Shown here: piece after piece, positions 1 through 10,110 of the stretch
Layout: each line of letters opens with the position of its first letter
Numbering within the stretch: position 1 is the first letter of the stretch
Origin: Drechslera avenae
Lineage: Eukaryota > Ascomycota > Dothideomycetes > Pleosporales > Pleosporaceae
NCBI GenBank assembly: GCA_034640345.1
Contig: JAXRVH010000006.1
Span: forward strand, 496,001 to 560,000
Reading direction: 5' to 3'
DNA length: 64,000 bases
Program-made: the position numbers and the translations under genes
The notes under the pieces: model-generated
What the model was told of the DNA's origin: nothing
Seen by the model: only the letters and a program-made list of their open reading frames with translations
Databases searched by the model: none

Positions 1-166
1 ACGATGCGCGCGTCACATTGCAACCCTGCGGCGGCTTAGGGTCGAGTTGCGGCTCCTCAAAGTAGGGCGCAATGCCAGCAAGGTGACGCAGAGGGTCGAA
101 CGAGTAGCCTGCATGCGCGCCAGCTGCATTAGCAACAACGAGGAGCGATACGAGGGCAGCCTGCAT
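1..166 (-). CDS. Histidine acid phosphatase, N-terminal fragment
   Basis: This is the first exon piece of a gene that runs off the left edge. The ATG is at 166-164. About 20 residues look like a signal peptide: a hydrophobic LVSLLVVANAAGAHA core ending in small residues. The following 35 residues, with motifs LRHLAGIAPYF, DPKPPQGCNVTRAS, resemble the mature start of fungal histidine acid phosphatases, just before the catalytic RHG-type region, which is outside the window. The likely role is a secreted phosphomonoesterase for phosphate scavenging. A CACGTG site lies about 310 bp upstream. The family call rests on remembered similarity of a short stretch, so it is moderate; that it is a secreted protein start is more secure. 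Confidence 0.6.
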   Translation of the reverse strand, partial: MQAALVSLLVVANAAGAHAGYSFDPLRHLAGIAPYFEEPQLDPKPPQGCNVTRAS

Positions 167-718
167 GGTGAAGGAGAGGGCTGGTGGTGCGAGCCGTACC
201 TGGATGCACTCTCAGAAGACTGGCATATCGCGCCGCCTTTAAGGCTTACAGAATAAAACGATGTCATCACCAGCATCCGGAAAAAACAACCATGCCAGCA
301 TGTTTGTGGGGAATGTGTACAAAAAGCCTGGCAGTAGCTGCTGCAATTACGTGAAGGGGATAGAATGACGATGTTTTGCCAGGAACGAAGCCAATCGCCT
401 GTCTGGAACCTGAGCTCGGACGCACGTCAGCCACGTCAGCCACCTTTTGGCAGTTGGTGCTGCAGATCAATAAAAGGCACGTGACTGAACTCTATTGCCC
501 GAGCTTTCTTTCAAGCTTCCCACGCTCGTCCTGATTCTTGCGACGCCCACCCAAACCCAAAAGTCGTCTTCGTCTCACAGCGGGCATCGGTACCAACGAG
601 GGTCGATAGATCCAGAAAAAAAGCCAGCTGGTATTGAACGATATAAAATTACAATGTACAGTAAAAGATGTGCAAAGGCTCAGCCCAGCGTCCAACCCCC
701 CCCCTTCTTCGACATCCA
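167..718. other. Intergenic region
   Basis: This is the upstream region of the phosphatase gene and the 3' flank of the coiled-coil gene. Apart from the CACGTG site at 478-483, I see no supported gene or repeat in it. Confidence 0.6.
478..483. promoter_or_regulatory. CACGTG E-box upstream of phosphatase gene
   Basis: A perfect CACGTG palindrome lies about 310 bp before the start codon of the minus-strand acid phosphatase gene. CACGTG is the core bound by Pho4-type bHLH regulators (NUC-1 in Neurospora) that switch on phosphatases during phosphate starvation. Another CACGTG at 3055-3060 lies in a 3' flank, so chance occurrence is possible. Confidence 0.35.
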
Positions 719-2338
719 TTAAACTATAATACCCGTCCGTCGCTGTAGCAGCTGCAGCTTGAGCTCCAGTGTTTGGCATTCGTTCTCCTTACGGTGCAGG
801 TCTCTTAGTAGCACCTCCTTTTCCGACCGAAGAGCCTGCATCCGACCTCCAACGCCCTCACGGTAGCTCATGTGTTCCTCGAGCAGCGCTTCAATCCGCT
901 GCCAGCCCGTCAGGCTTTCGGATGAGGCACCAGCTGGTATCCGATCGAATTCATGGTCCTCGGTCCTGATCCTTAACTCCCTGTCGGCGATTGTGGCTGT
1001 CCACGCTTGTGTGGTTCCGGGGCTTAGGTCATCAAAGTTCCCACCAGTCCGCGTTATCGCCAACTGTGACACAAGATCAGAGTTTCTCCTCTCCAGTTCC
1101 AGAGCGCGCTGCTCAAGGGCTGCTACCTTGGCGGCGGTGAAGAGATCCGAAGTGTCACGTCGTTCAAAAATGCTTCCCGGACGCCCTCGGCTTGGGCTAG
1201 AACGTCCGTTTTGCGCCTGAAACCGCTCCAACTCTCTGGTCTTCTCCGCAAGCTTGGATCGTACAATCTGCACGTTTTGCAGATCCTCATTCCGTAGCTT
1301 CTTGGTCGCCTCCAACTCGCGGCGGCAGCTTGCAAGCAATCCCTACACAATCTGTCAGTACATGGGTTTGAAGTCGTTACAAAAACACTCGATACTTACG
1401 CGAATCTTGATGTTGTTTTCCACGTCTTCGTCTCGCAAGCTCCAGATAGCCTCGTGACGCTTCCACCAAGTCTTCTTCTCCTCTTCCAGCGCCTTTAGGC
1501 GTGAGATGGTCTGCTGATACTCCTCAGGTTTGACAGATATGGCAGAGTTCTCTTGTTCAATGTAGATGAGCTTGGACATCAAAGCGGCGAGTTGTGATTC
1601 CAGAGGCCCCGGAACATGTGGTGCTGGGTTAGGAGAAGTTGGTTCCCGACCTGTTTGACTCATCCTGATGGCGGAATGGGATATCGGTGCCTTCACTGGG
1701 TACGGGATGTCGTCTTCGTCGCCGTCTAGCGTGGATGACCGTGATGTTGCATCATCGTCTATCGGTCGCTCGGTGTAAGTTCGTGGAGGCTGATAGGGCA
1801 TGTTCGTCATCGGAGGCGCCAATCTTGCAACGTGCTCGACTTTACTTTCCAACTTTGGGGGGACGACGTTCATGATCGGTTGCGGTGCTGGTCGCGGTGC
1901 TTGCCATGCAGGCGGCGCCGAGTTTCCCAGCGGACGGTGGATGAATGTGTCCTCATCATCTGAGCCTAGGTCAGAGAAGTTGTCCGAGTCGTCATCCTTT
2001 GAGTGGCTCTGAACTGGATGGGGAGGCTGCATTCGCGGAACTGGCTGTGTCGGTGCTGGGGCGACGTGCTGGCTCGGAGTCGGAGCTTGTACTGGAGCAG
2101 CAACCTGAATTGGTGGGGCACGCTGCACAATGGGCGAACGCTGCATCTGGGGTGATGGCAACGACAGCACTGATTGCGGTGATCCTGGCATCTCAGGCGA
2201 GCCTTCTACCTGGGGGGATTTCTGTAGTTGGGATGACGCAATTGACAACGGTCGGCCCCCCGACTGGAAGGAAACGATAGAGTAGATGGAGGCATTGTGG
2301 GAATTATGCCGGCTGGGTTTCGAGGATGGCGTCCACAT
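719..2338 (-). CDS. Coiled-coil protein of unknown function
   Basis: Two exons, 2338-1400 and 1342-719, are joined in phase 0 across a 57-nt intron (donor GTAAGTATC, acceptor TAG), giving 520 residues. The first half (about 1-250) is low complexity, rich in Ser, Pro, Gln and acidic residues, with repeated SP dipeptides. The second half (about 250-515) is charged and heptad-like, consistent with long coiled coils (LESQLAALMSKLIYIEQEN; the RRELEATKK region). I recognise no enzymatic domain. It could be a structural or scaffold protein, but that is a guess. The gene model is well supported because the frame is open through both exons and splicing keeps the phase. Confidence 0.75.
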
Positions 2339-3142
2339 CTCGGGCTATTTGGGTGGGAAAACGTGTGCTGTATAGAGTTGCCTTTGCTGGGTAGGGGGGG
2401 GGCGGGTTAGATGTCGTAAGACGGGATGACGAAAGTGAGCTGATCTCAAAAAACAACAACAACAACACAATAGCAGATTAAGAGCAGACTGGGTTCCTTT
2501 GGTGGAACGAGGCTCCAGTCTCCTATCGTCAAATATGTACTATGGTGCCTCAGCGCCGTGAAACGATGCTGAGACACGGAGGCCAGTGCAGGGGTATCTG
2601 CAACACCGACGGGTGAACGACAGCAGTATCAGGCCCAAGTTATTGAACCGGCTCGAATGCGCAGGTCCAACTTTATTGAGCGAGGCCTGCACACCAATCC
2701 GGGTCTTAGACCAAGGGTGGACCGTCGAAGACATGGCGCAAAGGTCAGCTACCCCCACTTTAAGCCGTTGAACCGACCGCAGATCTCGCTGGTGTGACAT
2801 GAAGCGTTGTGCGAGTCATGTTACTGTTTTCTGAGATGCTCCAAGGTTGAGTGGTTTGCGGCCAGTTACCGGTAACGTTGGGGCTGAAACGGTCGGAGCC
2901 GCAACCTTGTGTCAACTACCCAGGTACCCGGCTCTTCATCATCTTCTTCCGAACTTCGCGATGCAGCCTCTTGCAGTAGATGCCTCAGCTTAAGTTGCAG
3001 GCGCACAACCTTTCATATCACCGTCACACACCAGTCAGTTAACGACCAGGCTTGCACGTGCTCAACGCATAATCATCAGCATGCTTTTCTGGTGCTTCAG
3101 CGAATACCACACGAGCACGCAGCTCAGGCATCTTGTTCTATT
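2339..3142. other. Intergenic region with short (AAC)n tract
   Basis: It separates two minus-strand genes. A short AAC-rich tract lies at about 2451-2467 and a G run near 2394-2402. No coding or RNA gene is recognised. Confidence 0.5.
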
Positions 3143-5151
3143 TTACACGCCTGCATCGTACCGGTCCGTACTATGTTTTACCGGCGTGTACTGAAAGTAA
3201 TCAAACTTTGCCACCTTCTCCGTGCCATTGAGATCCGATGCGGCCAGGCCTACAAAGGCACCAGTAAAGCTGCCATGGCTAAGGGGTTGTAGAGTCAGCC
3301 GGCTGCAGCGTATACAAGACATGAAATACCGAGATTACTTACGCCTGATGGCCGCCACACTCGTCACTCAGGATCGAGGCATCATAAACTGGTCCGATTT
3401 TGGTCAAGCTTGTCTGTCCCTCAAGCGCGTACTGGAACTGGAGCTCGCCGCCCCGGATGCTTAATGCCAGTCTTACCTTGCCCTCATTCGGGATCTGGAC
3501 GGGATCTGCCAGAGGTAGTTTCAGATTGCCGCTGGGATAGGAAGCCTCGGAGCTGAAGATGAGCAATTCGCGCTGGCCGTCAGACCCGGCCGTGACTGTC
3601 AGATAGAAGAAATTGAAACGACAGTAGTAAGCAGTCAAGCCGGCGTAATTCCTTTCGTCGTCTGGACTGAAAGTGACAACCGTTTCCGCGTCATATGAGA
3701 AATGTGTCTGTCGGCGCGCAACTAGAGATTGCTCGAACCAGGAGCCGATTGACTCGCGCCCAATGAGATGCAAGCCATCTTTGACACTGAAGATACGTTC
3801 AGTCTCTGGCGTTCGAAGCCACTGGAAGTCCTTGTGGAGGCTGCCGCTGTCAAACGCATAGCGCTGCTCCTTCCAGTAGGGGCCGTCATCGCGCTCTGCT
3901 GGTAGATCGACATAGAGTGACGGAACAGGACCGTTTTTCACGTATAGCCAATCATCCTTATCCCAATATGCCTCTTGAATGGCAGTCTCTCGTCCCAAAA
4001 CACAGCGACGGGCCTGTGTTATCGGACGGCCAGTAAGGTGGACGACGTACGTCTTACCATCTGGAGTATCGACTATGTCGCCGTGGCCCGCCCTTTGCAA
4101 AGCCGCGAATGGAGCGTCTTTGGAAGTAATGATGTACTTTTGAGGATGAAGTTCGTACGGTCCCCAGATGTCCCGAGAGCGAGCCAAAGTGCAGGCATGT
4201 CCATAGGCTGTCCCGCCTTCGGCCGTCAAAAGATAGTACCACCCATTTCGCTTGTATAAATGTGGGCCTTCTACCAGGTCTAGCTCTGTACCAGTGAAGA
4301 TTGTTTTCCACGGGCCAACAAGCTTGCCTGTCTCGGCATCCCATTGCTGCATTCTAATACCCTATAGGCGTATAATGTCAGTACGTTTTCGTGAGCAATT
4401 AGTACATGTGCATACTAACAGCAAAATAACGTGGGCGTCGACGGTGATCTTGCAGCATGTTCACAAACCACTTCTTGCCATCATCGTCGTGAAACAGCGA
4501 GGGGTCAAAGCCAGACGAGTTGACGTAAAAGGGCTCAGACCAAGGTCCTTCGATACGGTCGGCGGTGACGATATAGTTTGGGTTATCTTTGAAGGAACCG
4601 TCCTTGCGCTTGACATCCGTGTATACCAACCAAAACTTGTTTCCGTCGTGCGACAAGCAGGGAGCCCACACGCCTTGAAGATTGTTACGAAACGTTGAGT
4701 GGCGGCCTGAGTAGAAAGAAGGATTAAAAAAAACATACCACAACTATCAGGATCGCCACGCATGTCCAGTTGACTTTTTCTACTCAACGGACGGACCACG
4801 AGCTCCCAGTTGGCGAGATCGGTGGAATGATGGATCTGCACACCAGGATACCACTCGAATGTTGATGTCGCAATATAGTACTATGTTGAATACTTTCAGT
4901 ACATGTGACATTCGTTCGGGAGCTCAAAGTTGAAGCCTTGAATTCTAAACCCGAGAGGATTCGAATTCCACTTGGAGGACTTCCCAGGGTCCAATGGGGA
5001 CAATTTTAGAGTGTATAGTACTTACTATCATGTGTTGTTAGCCTGTGTTTCTAGGCCTGCAAAGGCCACATATCTTACCGTCATTACCAACGCGGAGCAC
5101 CGAGGGGTCCGCGTTGAAGCCTGGTAGGATGGGGTTGCGAACTAACGGCAT
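3143..5151 (-). CDS. GH43 beta-xylosidase / arabinofuranosidase
   Basis: Five exons (5151-5080, 4880-4739, 4706-4420, 4361-3343, 3278-3143) give 551 residues, a normal length for fungal intracellular GH43 xylosidases. No signal peptide is visible. Family marks: an NPILPGFNADPS start with the catalytic-base Asp, YYIATSTFEWYPGVQIHHS, a GVWAPCLS segment and LVEGPHLYK with the putative acid Glu. The C-terminal GH43-associated beta-sandwich ends in GAFVGLAASDLNGT and FDYFQYTP. The enzyme should release xylose or arabinose from short xylan fragments in the cytosol. Introns 2-4 are ordinary GT-AG introns. Intron 1 keeps the frame only if spliced as a stwintron (see the separate feature). The ORF downstream of 3343 shows that exon 5 is needed to complete the C-terminal domain. 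Confidence 0.88.
4881..5079 (-). other. Stwintron (intron within intron) in GH43 gene
   Basis: Exon 1 ends at GAC (5080) and exon 2 must start at TAC (4880) in phase 0, but no GT donor follows GAC directly; the next bases are G then GTAAGA. An internal intron from 5078 to 5025 (54 nt, GTAAGA donor, GCTAAC branch site, TAG acceptor) lies between G5079 and T5024. Its removal creates a canonical donor, G+TAAGTA. The external intron then runs to the CATAG acceptor at 4881. The result joins RVGND to YYIAT exactly as expected for the family. Confidence 0.75.
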
Positions 5152-6063
5152 GATGGTCGATTTAGTTGTGTTATGAGTTTTGCTCTCAGCAAACTGTCAA
5201 GGCTCGTTGCTCTATTATGTACGAAGCCGTGGATGTGATTTAGCCGGCTACCAACCGCCACTTCTACCGGCGCTTGCTTGGCCGGCGTGTTCAGTCGATG
5301 TTGTGACCCCGCACGTGGGACGAACGTGGGGACCGACTACGTGATCTTCCAGACGTTGGAAGTGCAGAAACGTTGAAAACACAAACTATTGGCTGCTTGT
5401 CGGAGCGTTGCGCCGATTAGGATCGCAAGCCCGCAGTTACTCGATCTAGTGAACCAAAGACATGGTCTATCAACTAGATCTTACTACAAGTGGCTTGACT
5501 ATCACATCGCCACATACTCTATCTGGTACATATTCTCTTCAAAGAGTTAGGTTTGGAATGATTTGTACCTTGTCGCCCGATATGATATACGAACAAGGTT
5601 AGATTCTGTAAATGTTATATGGATGCAGATGATGTGGCCTTGCTGCACGTTCCGGGATACCACATCCAGCGATCCGCCTTCAATGTCCGCAACAGCAAGA
5701 CGTAGCAACACCAAAGTATGCTGATCAAAACAGCTCACTTGGCATTCATAGACAAACTACTCACAAAATTTGGGACCCGTCTTTCCAGCTTAATTGTGAC
5801 ACTGAAGAATATCAGCTAATGTAGATACTGAAGAACGAGTTTTGCAAATAGGCACTAGGGCATCGTACATTAGGGCGTGACAACTACTAACATTTCACGC
5901 GATTGCAATACATTCATGTTCCTAGAGAAGAATTCCAAATTGGCTTTTCACTTTCCCTATCATGTGAAATGTGGGCTTGGACTGCACGCTGGCGTAAAAT
6001 GAGGAATAAAGTATTCAGCTCATACTCATTACAATTCGGACGTGGTATTACATAAGCGGCTGT
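5152..6063. other. Intergenic region
   Basis: It holds the GH43 promoter side and the 3' flank of vps5. Apart from the GGCTAA motif near 5240, I see no supported gene; the short ORF at 5547-5738 has no family features. Confidence 0.55.
5240..5245 (-). promoter_or_regulatory. GGCTAA motif upstream of xylosidase
   Basis: On the minus strand, GGCTAA lies about 90 bp upstream of the GH43 start codon. GGCTAA is the core of binding sites for XlnR/Xyr1-type xylanolytic activators. One short motif is weak evidence on its own. Confidence 0.3.
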
Positions 6064-8002
6064 TTAGTCTTGGAGCCCTGCCGTGCCTTCGTTACTGACT
6101 TCCGATCTCTCTGTATCCTGGTTGGTGATGGATTCATGACCTAGCGTCTGATCGGCAACGGGTGCAGCCACGACACCAGCAGGCGGTACAAAGGTATCAC
6201 CTTCGTCGGTGTCGAGTTGCATGAGGAATGTCTCCCATATCTCAATGAGCTGGCAGATACTTTAGTATGACATGAAGAAAAAGATGGCACCATGTAAACT
6301 TACTTCTTTTTGCGCCTCCACAGCGCTCTCCAAGAACGTCTCTACGCCGGACTTGAAATCTTCAACCTTTTCTCTTTCAAAGCGTTCTAGCTCGTTGCGC
6401 ATGAGTCGGCCCATGTCGTCGAATAGTAGCCTCGCTTGATGCACCTTACGCTCAGCATCTGCAACGTCGGCGCTGAGTTGGTTCAGACGGTCTTGCTGAG
6501 ATCTACCTTGCCTAAGGAGCTTGTCTTGGTTCGTTTTCCGCTTCTGTAGCTCTTGCTCAGCAGAATGCCATGTGTGGTAAGCCTTCTGTCGCTGCTGGAA
6601 AGCAGTTTTTACTGAACCAATCAACCGGATATACTCATCAATGACGATACCCATGGTGAGTATGTCCTGCTGAGCTTGGCGCTCGTAGAGTTCGCGGATG
6701 CGGATCTGGATGTCGGAAAGGCTATCGAGTGGGCCGGACAAAGCGGGCGACAATTCTACGGCGGACAAGGAATGCAAGGAAGCCGAGAAGTCACCACACG
6801 CCTCGGCGAGTCCTTTCCGCTGGGTTACTACGGAGTCAGTCGCCTTGAGGAGAGCCTTGAGCTGTGCTTCGAGCGCATCGAGATAGACCCTTCGGTCATG
6901 AAACCACTAAGAAAAAAAGTTAGCATTATCCCAATAACAGTGGTCGACCGACGCACATCATCGTGTTCGACAAATTTACCGCTGCTACCAGAGAGCATGG
7001 AGCCAAACATGCCCTTGTTTTCGCTCAGGCCAGGGTCCTTGCGTTCCTTGTTCTTGATGTCGACGTTGAAGGCATCACTTTCGAGAAAGAGCTTCAGGTC
7101 ACTGTCATGCTGCAACACAGGGTGAGCAGCTGCCTTGTTAAGCATGCGCTCCAGAGCGGCGCGCCGGGACTCGACAAAGTCGGCCTCGAAACGTCCCACG
7201 GCCTGCTTTTCGGGAGGCGGAGGAATAATGACACCCGGATTGTTGTTGTGTAGCTGGGTGTATAGCCAGAGGAAATCGCGGTAACGGCGAGAGACGGTGA
7301 ACTCGGGACTGCGGTAGCCCTTGGAAGTCGTCTTGGTGGTGACCGAGTACTCGGTGTGCGAGCTCGTGAGGTCGCCGACCTTGTGTGGATCGCCTACGGA
7401 GATGGCAAAGGACGGCTTCGCAGCCTGCTCGACACTGACGCTGGGCTGTGTCTGGCGCTGGGGGGCCGTGGCAGACGGAGCCTGGACTGGGGGAGGTATC
7501 CGGGCCCCCTGCGAGGAGTGCGGCTGCTCGTCATCGTCCAGGTCAACCGAGTCCATCATGCCGCGCAACGAGGGCGTCGAGGCGCCAGGCGCGGGCCGAG
7601 CAGCGCGTGAAGCCGCAGCTTCCTTTTGAGGCGGCGCTGGAGGAGCGGCTTCGGGGCCGGTTGGTGGTGGCGTGGGAGCCCCCAGAGGCCCCAGAGGATC
7701 CTCGACAGCCTCAAGTTTGGTTGACTGGACACCATGCTGCCGCCGTCGGGGGCCACGACCTGCGGGTGAGCGTGGTGCAGCAGCGGCAGTAGTAGCAGTA
7801 GGGGTAGCTTCTGTCTCCGGCTTGGTGTTTGTTGTTTGCGCATCGCCATCGGGCGCATCTTCTTGCTCCGCCTTGGTTGTGCTCGCCGCAGGGCTCGACC
7901 GTGAGGGCACGTCTGGGTGCCTGTCAGTGTCGCGCATCATCATCAACCGTACAATGGACGCCTACCTCCCCACGGAGAGCTTTCTGCGTCTCCGAGATCC
8001 AT
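6064..8002 (-). CDS. vps5: Retromer sorting nexin Vps5 (SNX1/2 type)
   Basis: Four exons (8002-7966, 7912-6957, 6906-6304, 6249-6064) give 593 residues. Exon 1 is only 37 nt and supplies MDLGDAESSPWG, which joins DVPSRSS in exon 2. A low-complexity Ala/Pro/Gln-rich N-terminus is followed by a PX domain at about residues 175-290 (SRRYRDFLWLYTQL, the IIPPPPEK turn and FVESRRAALERML), which binds phosphatidylinositol 3-phosphate. A BAR-type coiled coil follows (FHDRRVYLDALEAQLKALL through ERFEREKVEDFK). Vps5 pairs with Vps17 to coat endosomal tubules that return receptors to the Golgi. All junctions keep phase; exon 2 uses a GTGCGT donor. The start is the first ATG of the short exon. Confidence 0.92.
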
Positions 8003-8270
8003 TGGCACAGAGGGCAGATGTACAGGGGCGTTGTTGGGCAAATGTGCTGGTGTAGGGTGAAAGTCGCAGTATACCTGAGTTCCAAGTGCGCATAGACGCA
8101 AGCCTGGGGGTATGACATACACGGAATGGCCAGGGGTCCACACCTCCACTAGCCGCAGACCAAAGAAATAATTAGTCCAACGTCTACATTGTCTACATCT
8201 GAAAACACGGAATCAAGAGTCCGTCTTTTTCTCGCCTATGTACTATCAAGCTTGCCTGAGAGCCCCATAC

Positions 8271-9044
8271 TCACAGACTGGGTGCACTAATCTGCACTTT
8301 CCCGTGCTCGCACGTGTAGCAGACCCTTCCGTCTTCCAGCCTCATCTCTCCCATCGTATGGCCCATCCGCTTTCCCAGGTGTGTGACCCAGCTCTCCACC
8401 GTGACCTTTGTCCCTTTGACCGCCGGCCTCAAGAGAGTGATGTTCACTTTGGATGTGTTGCAATGTCAGCTTTCTAAATCCTGATGCTCACAATACCGTC
8501 GTACAAGGCCAGGTGGTTTGGTTGCGCTCCCAAGTACTACTTACTACTAGAGCGTTAGCAGGCGTGGCAAGTACTTGTCGTCGGCGCATCCTACCAGTTG
8601 CGTGAGACGTGAGCAAAATCCCAAAATCCTTCACGGCAGCAAGCTCTGATAGCCATGGAAGTCGTAATGTCAAATATCAAAGCCACAGCACCACCGTGGA
8701 GCGTGCCACCCGCATTGCACAGTTCCGGTGGAACGACGAATGAGAACACTGTCCGCGCATCGTTTGGATTGGCGGCAGACGGTGTCCACGTGACCGATTC
8801 CATCTTGAGAAGCTTCGGGATCATAGCATCGTGGCCCTACATGAGTGGATTAGACATGCAGCTTGCAACTCAGTAGGGAACATGCAATGTAATCACTACT
8901 ATCCGTCGCATCCATCTATGGTTCCTTGTCAGTGCTGGTGCGCATGTGCAAAACTGGACCCGTGTAACTTACCCATTGTTGAACCTTTTCAGCAGGCGTA
9001 AGCCCTTTGACGGGCGCTGGAGCATATCTTGGCCGTTTATCCAT
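8271..9044 (-). CDS. Hotdog-fold thioesterase (PaaI/ACOT13-like)
   Basis: Three exons (9044-8973, 8836-8596, 8446-8271) give 162 residues. Marks of the family are GGTLHGGAVALIFDITTSMAI, which holds the conserved HGG loop, then HVSRN joined to LNITLLRPAVKGTKV and a final strand region ending CEHGKVQISAPSL. The family hydrolyses acyl-CoA or aryl-CoA thioesters. Intron 2 only keeps the frame as a stwintron (separate feature). Intron 1 is 136 nt and holds an intron-like 57-nt unit, so its internal structure is less certain. A GTGAGT-like donor overlaps the stop codon, so a small further 3' exon cannot be excluded. Confidence 0.75.
8447..8595 (-). other. Stwintron in thioesterase gene
   Basis: Exon 2 must end in phase 1 at T8596 so that T+TG encodes Leu before NITLLRP, but the only nearby donor gives phase 2 and an early frameshift. 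An internal intron 8594-8544 (51 nt, GTAGGA donor, GCTAAC branch site, TAG acceptor) separates G8595 from T8543. Its removal creates G+TAAGTA, a perfect donor. The external intron then has an AGCTGACATT branch site and an AAAG acceptor at 8447. Confidence 0.72.
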
Positions 9045-9233
9045 CTTGAGACGTAGGAATGTAGGAAGGAGTTACTTGTCGTCTGAACGACAAGATCATG
9101 TATATGGGCCTCGGCATCCCATGTGACACTAAACCTGTTTGAGCCTCATCATCAAAAATTACCAGGCCCTCTTTCCATCTCACCCCAGACGTCCATCATC
9201 GAGCTTGCGCGCCCGTTGAAACACCCGGTAATC

Positions 9234-9923
9234 ATGGATTCATCTAGCCTCTTCCGCCAGCTGTTACGTATGCCTGTAGCCCACCGCACTGTGCTTACTC
9301 CGCCTATGCGCCTACATGCGCGCTCCTTCGCCATGCTGGCCCCTCCCCTGCCGCATTCGCGCTTCATTTCCACACCACGCGTGTTGCAGCCGAGCTTCTG
9401 GGCCTCTATGATTCCAAAGCCACTTCGCAGTCGCCCAGAAAACCCTAGGCCAAAGGAGTGGAATCCCGCTACCCCGTACATCATTCTCGGCTTGCTTGTT
9501 GGCAGCCAGGCCATCCAGATACTATGGTTGAAGCAAGAAAGAAGCCACCAACTACGGAAAGCCGAGGCCAAGATTGGCATACTTAGAGAAGTCATTGAGC
9601 GCGTCCAAAGAGGTGAAGAGGTGCCGGTTGAAGAGGTGCTCGGGACTGGCAATGCAACAGACGAAAGAGAGTGGGCTGAGGGTGAGTGGTTTACATCTAG
9701 AAGCAAATGATCGTGACTGCGTATTGAGAACTGACGTACCCAAGTTTTGAAAGATCTCAAGAATGAGGAGGCTCTGTTTCAAAGCAAGAAGAAGAGGAGG
9801 GCCTTGAGAGAAGCTGCCATGCAAGAGGATGCGCAAACACCAGTCAGAGACGAGCAGGAAAAGGTACAGGACGGGCTCCCAAAACAAAAGGTGGAGAGTC
9901 TTGGTGGGGTCAAATTCTATTGA
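9234..9923 (+). CDS. Mitochondrial DUF5321-like protein
   Basis: Two exons (9234-9681, 9745-9923) give 208 residues; the intron has a GTGAGT donor and a CTGAC branch site, in phase 1. The N-terminus is rich in Arg, Ser and Leu without acidic residues, as in a mitochondrial presequence. One membrane segment follows (TPYIILGLLVGSQAIQILWL, about residues 83-102), then a charged helix with KIGILREVIERVQRGEEVPVEEVLGTG and an EW motif. The C-terminus ends VESLGGVKFY. This pattern matches a fungal family of unknown function (DUF5321), probably of the inner membrane. An in-frame ATG at 9123 would add 37 residues; I prefer 9234 because the presequence starts there. Confidence 0.75.
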
Positions 9924-10110
9924 GTCCTGCAAATGTGTATCATGTGACATGGCAAGATATATCAACGAAAACATCTACGCTCCGAACTTGGGTGGACCGG
10001 CCGCCAAAGCATGGCGTTTTGAAAAAAAAAGAATTGGCTTTTCAAAGAAGCCACAAAGTCCATACTTTTGCTGCAAACGCAGCGCTGAAGAGTACTACTT
10101 TGAGCCATGC

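Noticed and set aside
4960..4975. tRNA B-box-like sequence (GGATTCGAATTCC)
   Set aside because: No matching A box, acceptor stem or anticodon loop could be formed around it, and it lies inside the stwintron.
5078..5151. Frameshift or pseudogene in the GH43 gene
   Set aside because: The one-base mismatch disappears with two-step splicing, and all other exons and catalytic residues are intact.
8837..8972. Third stwintron in thioesterase intron 1
   Set aside because: A 57-nt intron-like unit is present, but the plain 136-nt GT-AG intron already keeps phase, and no internal arrangement rebuilt a better donor.
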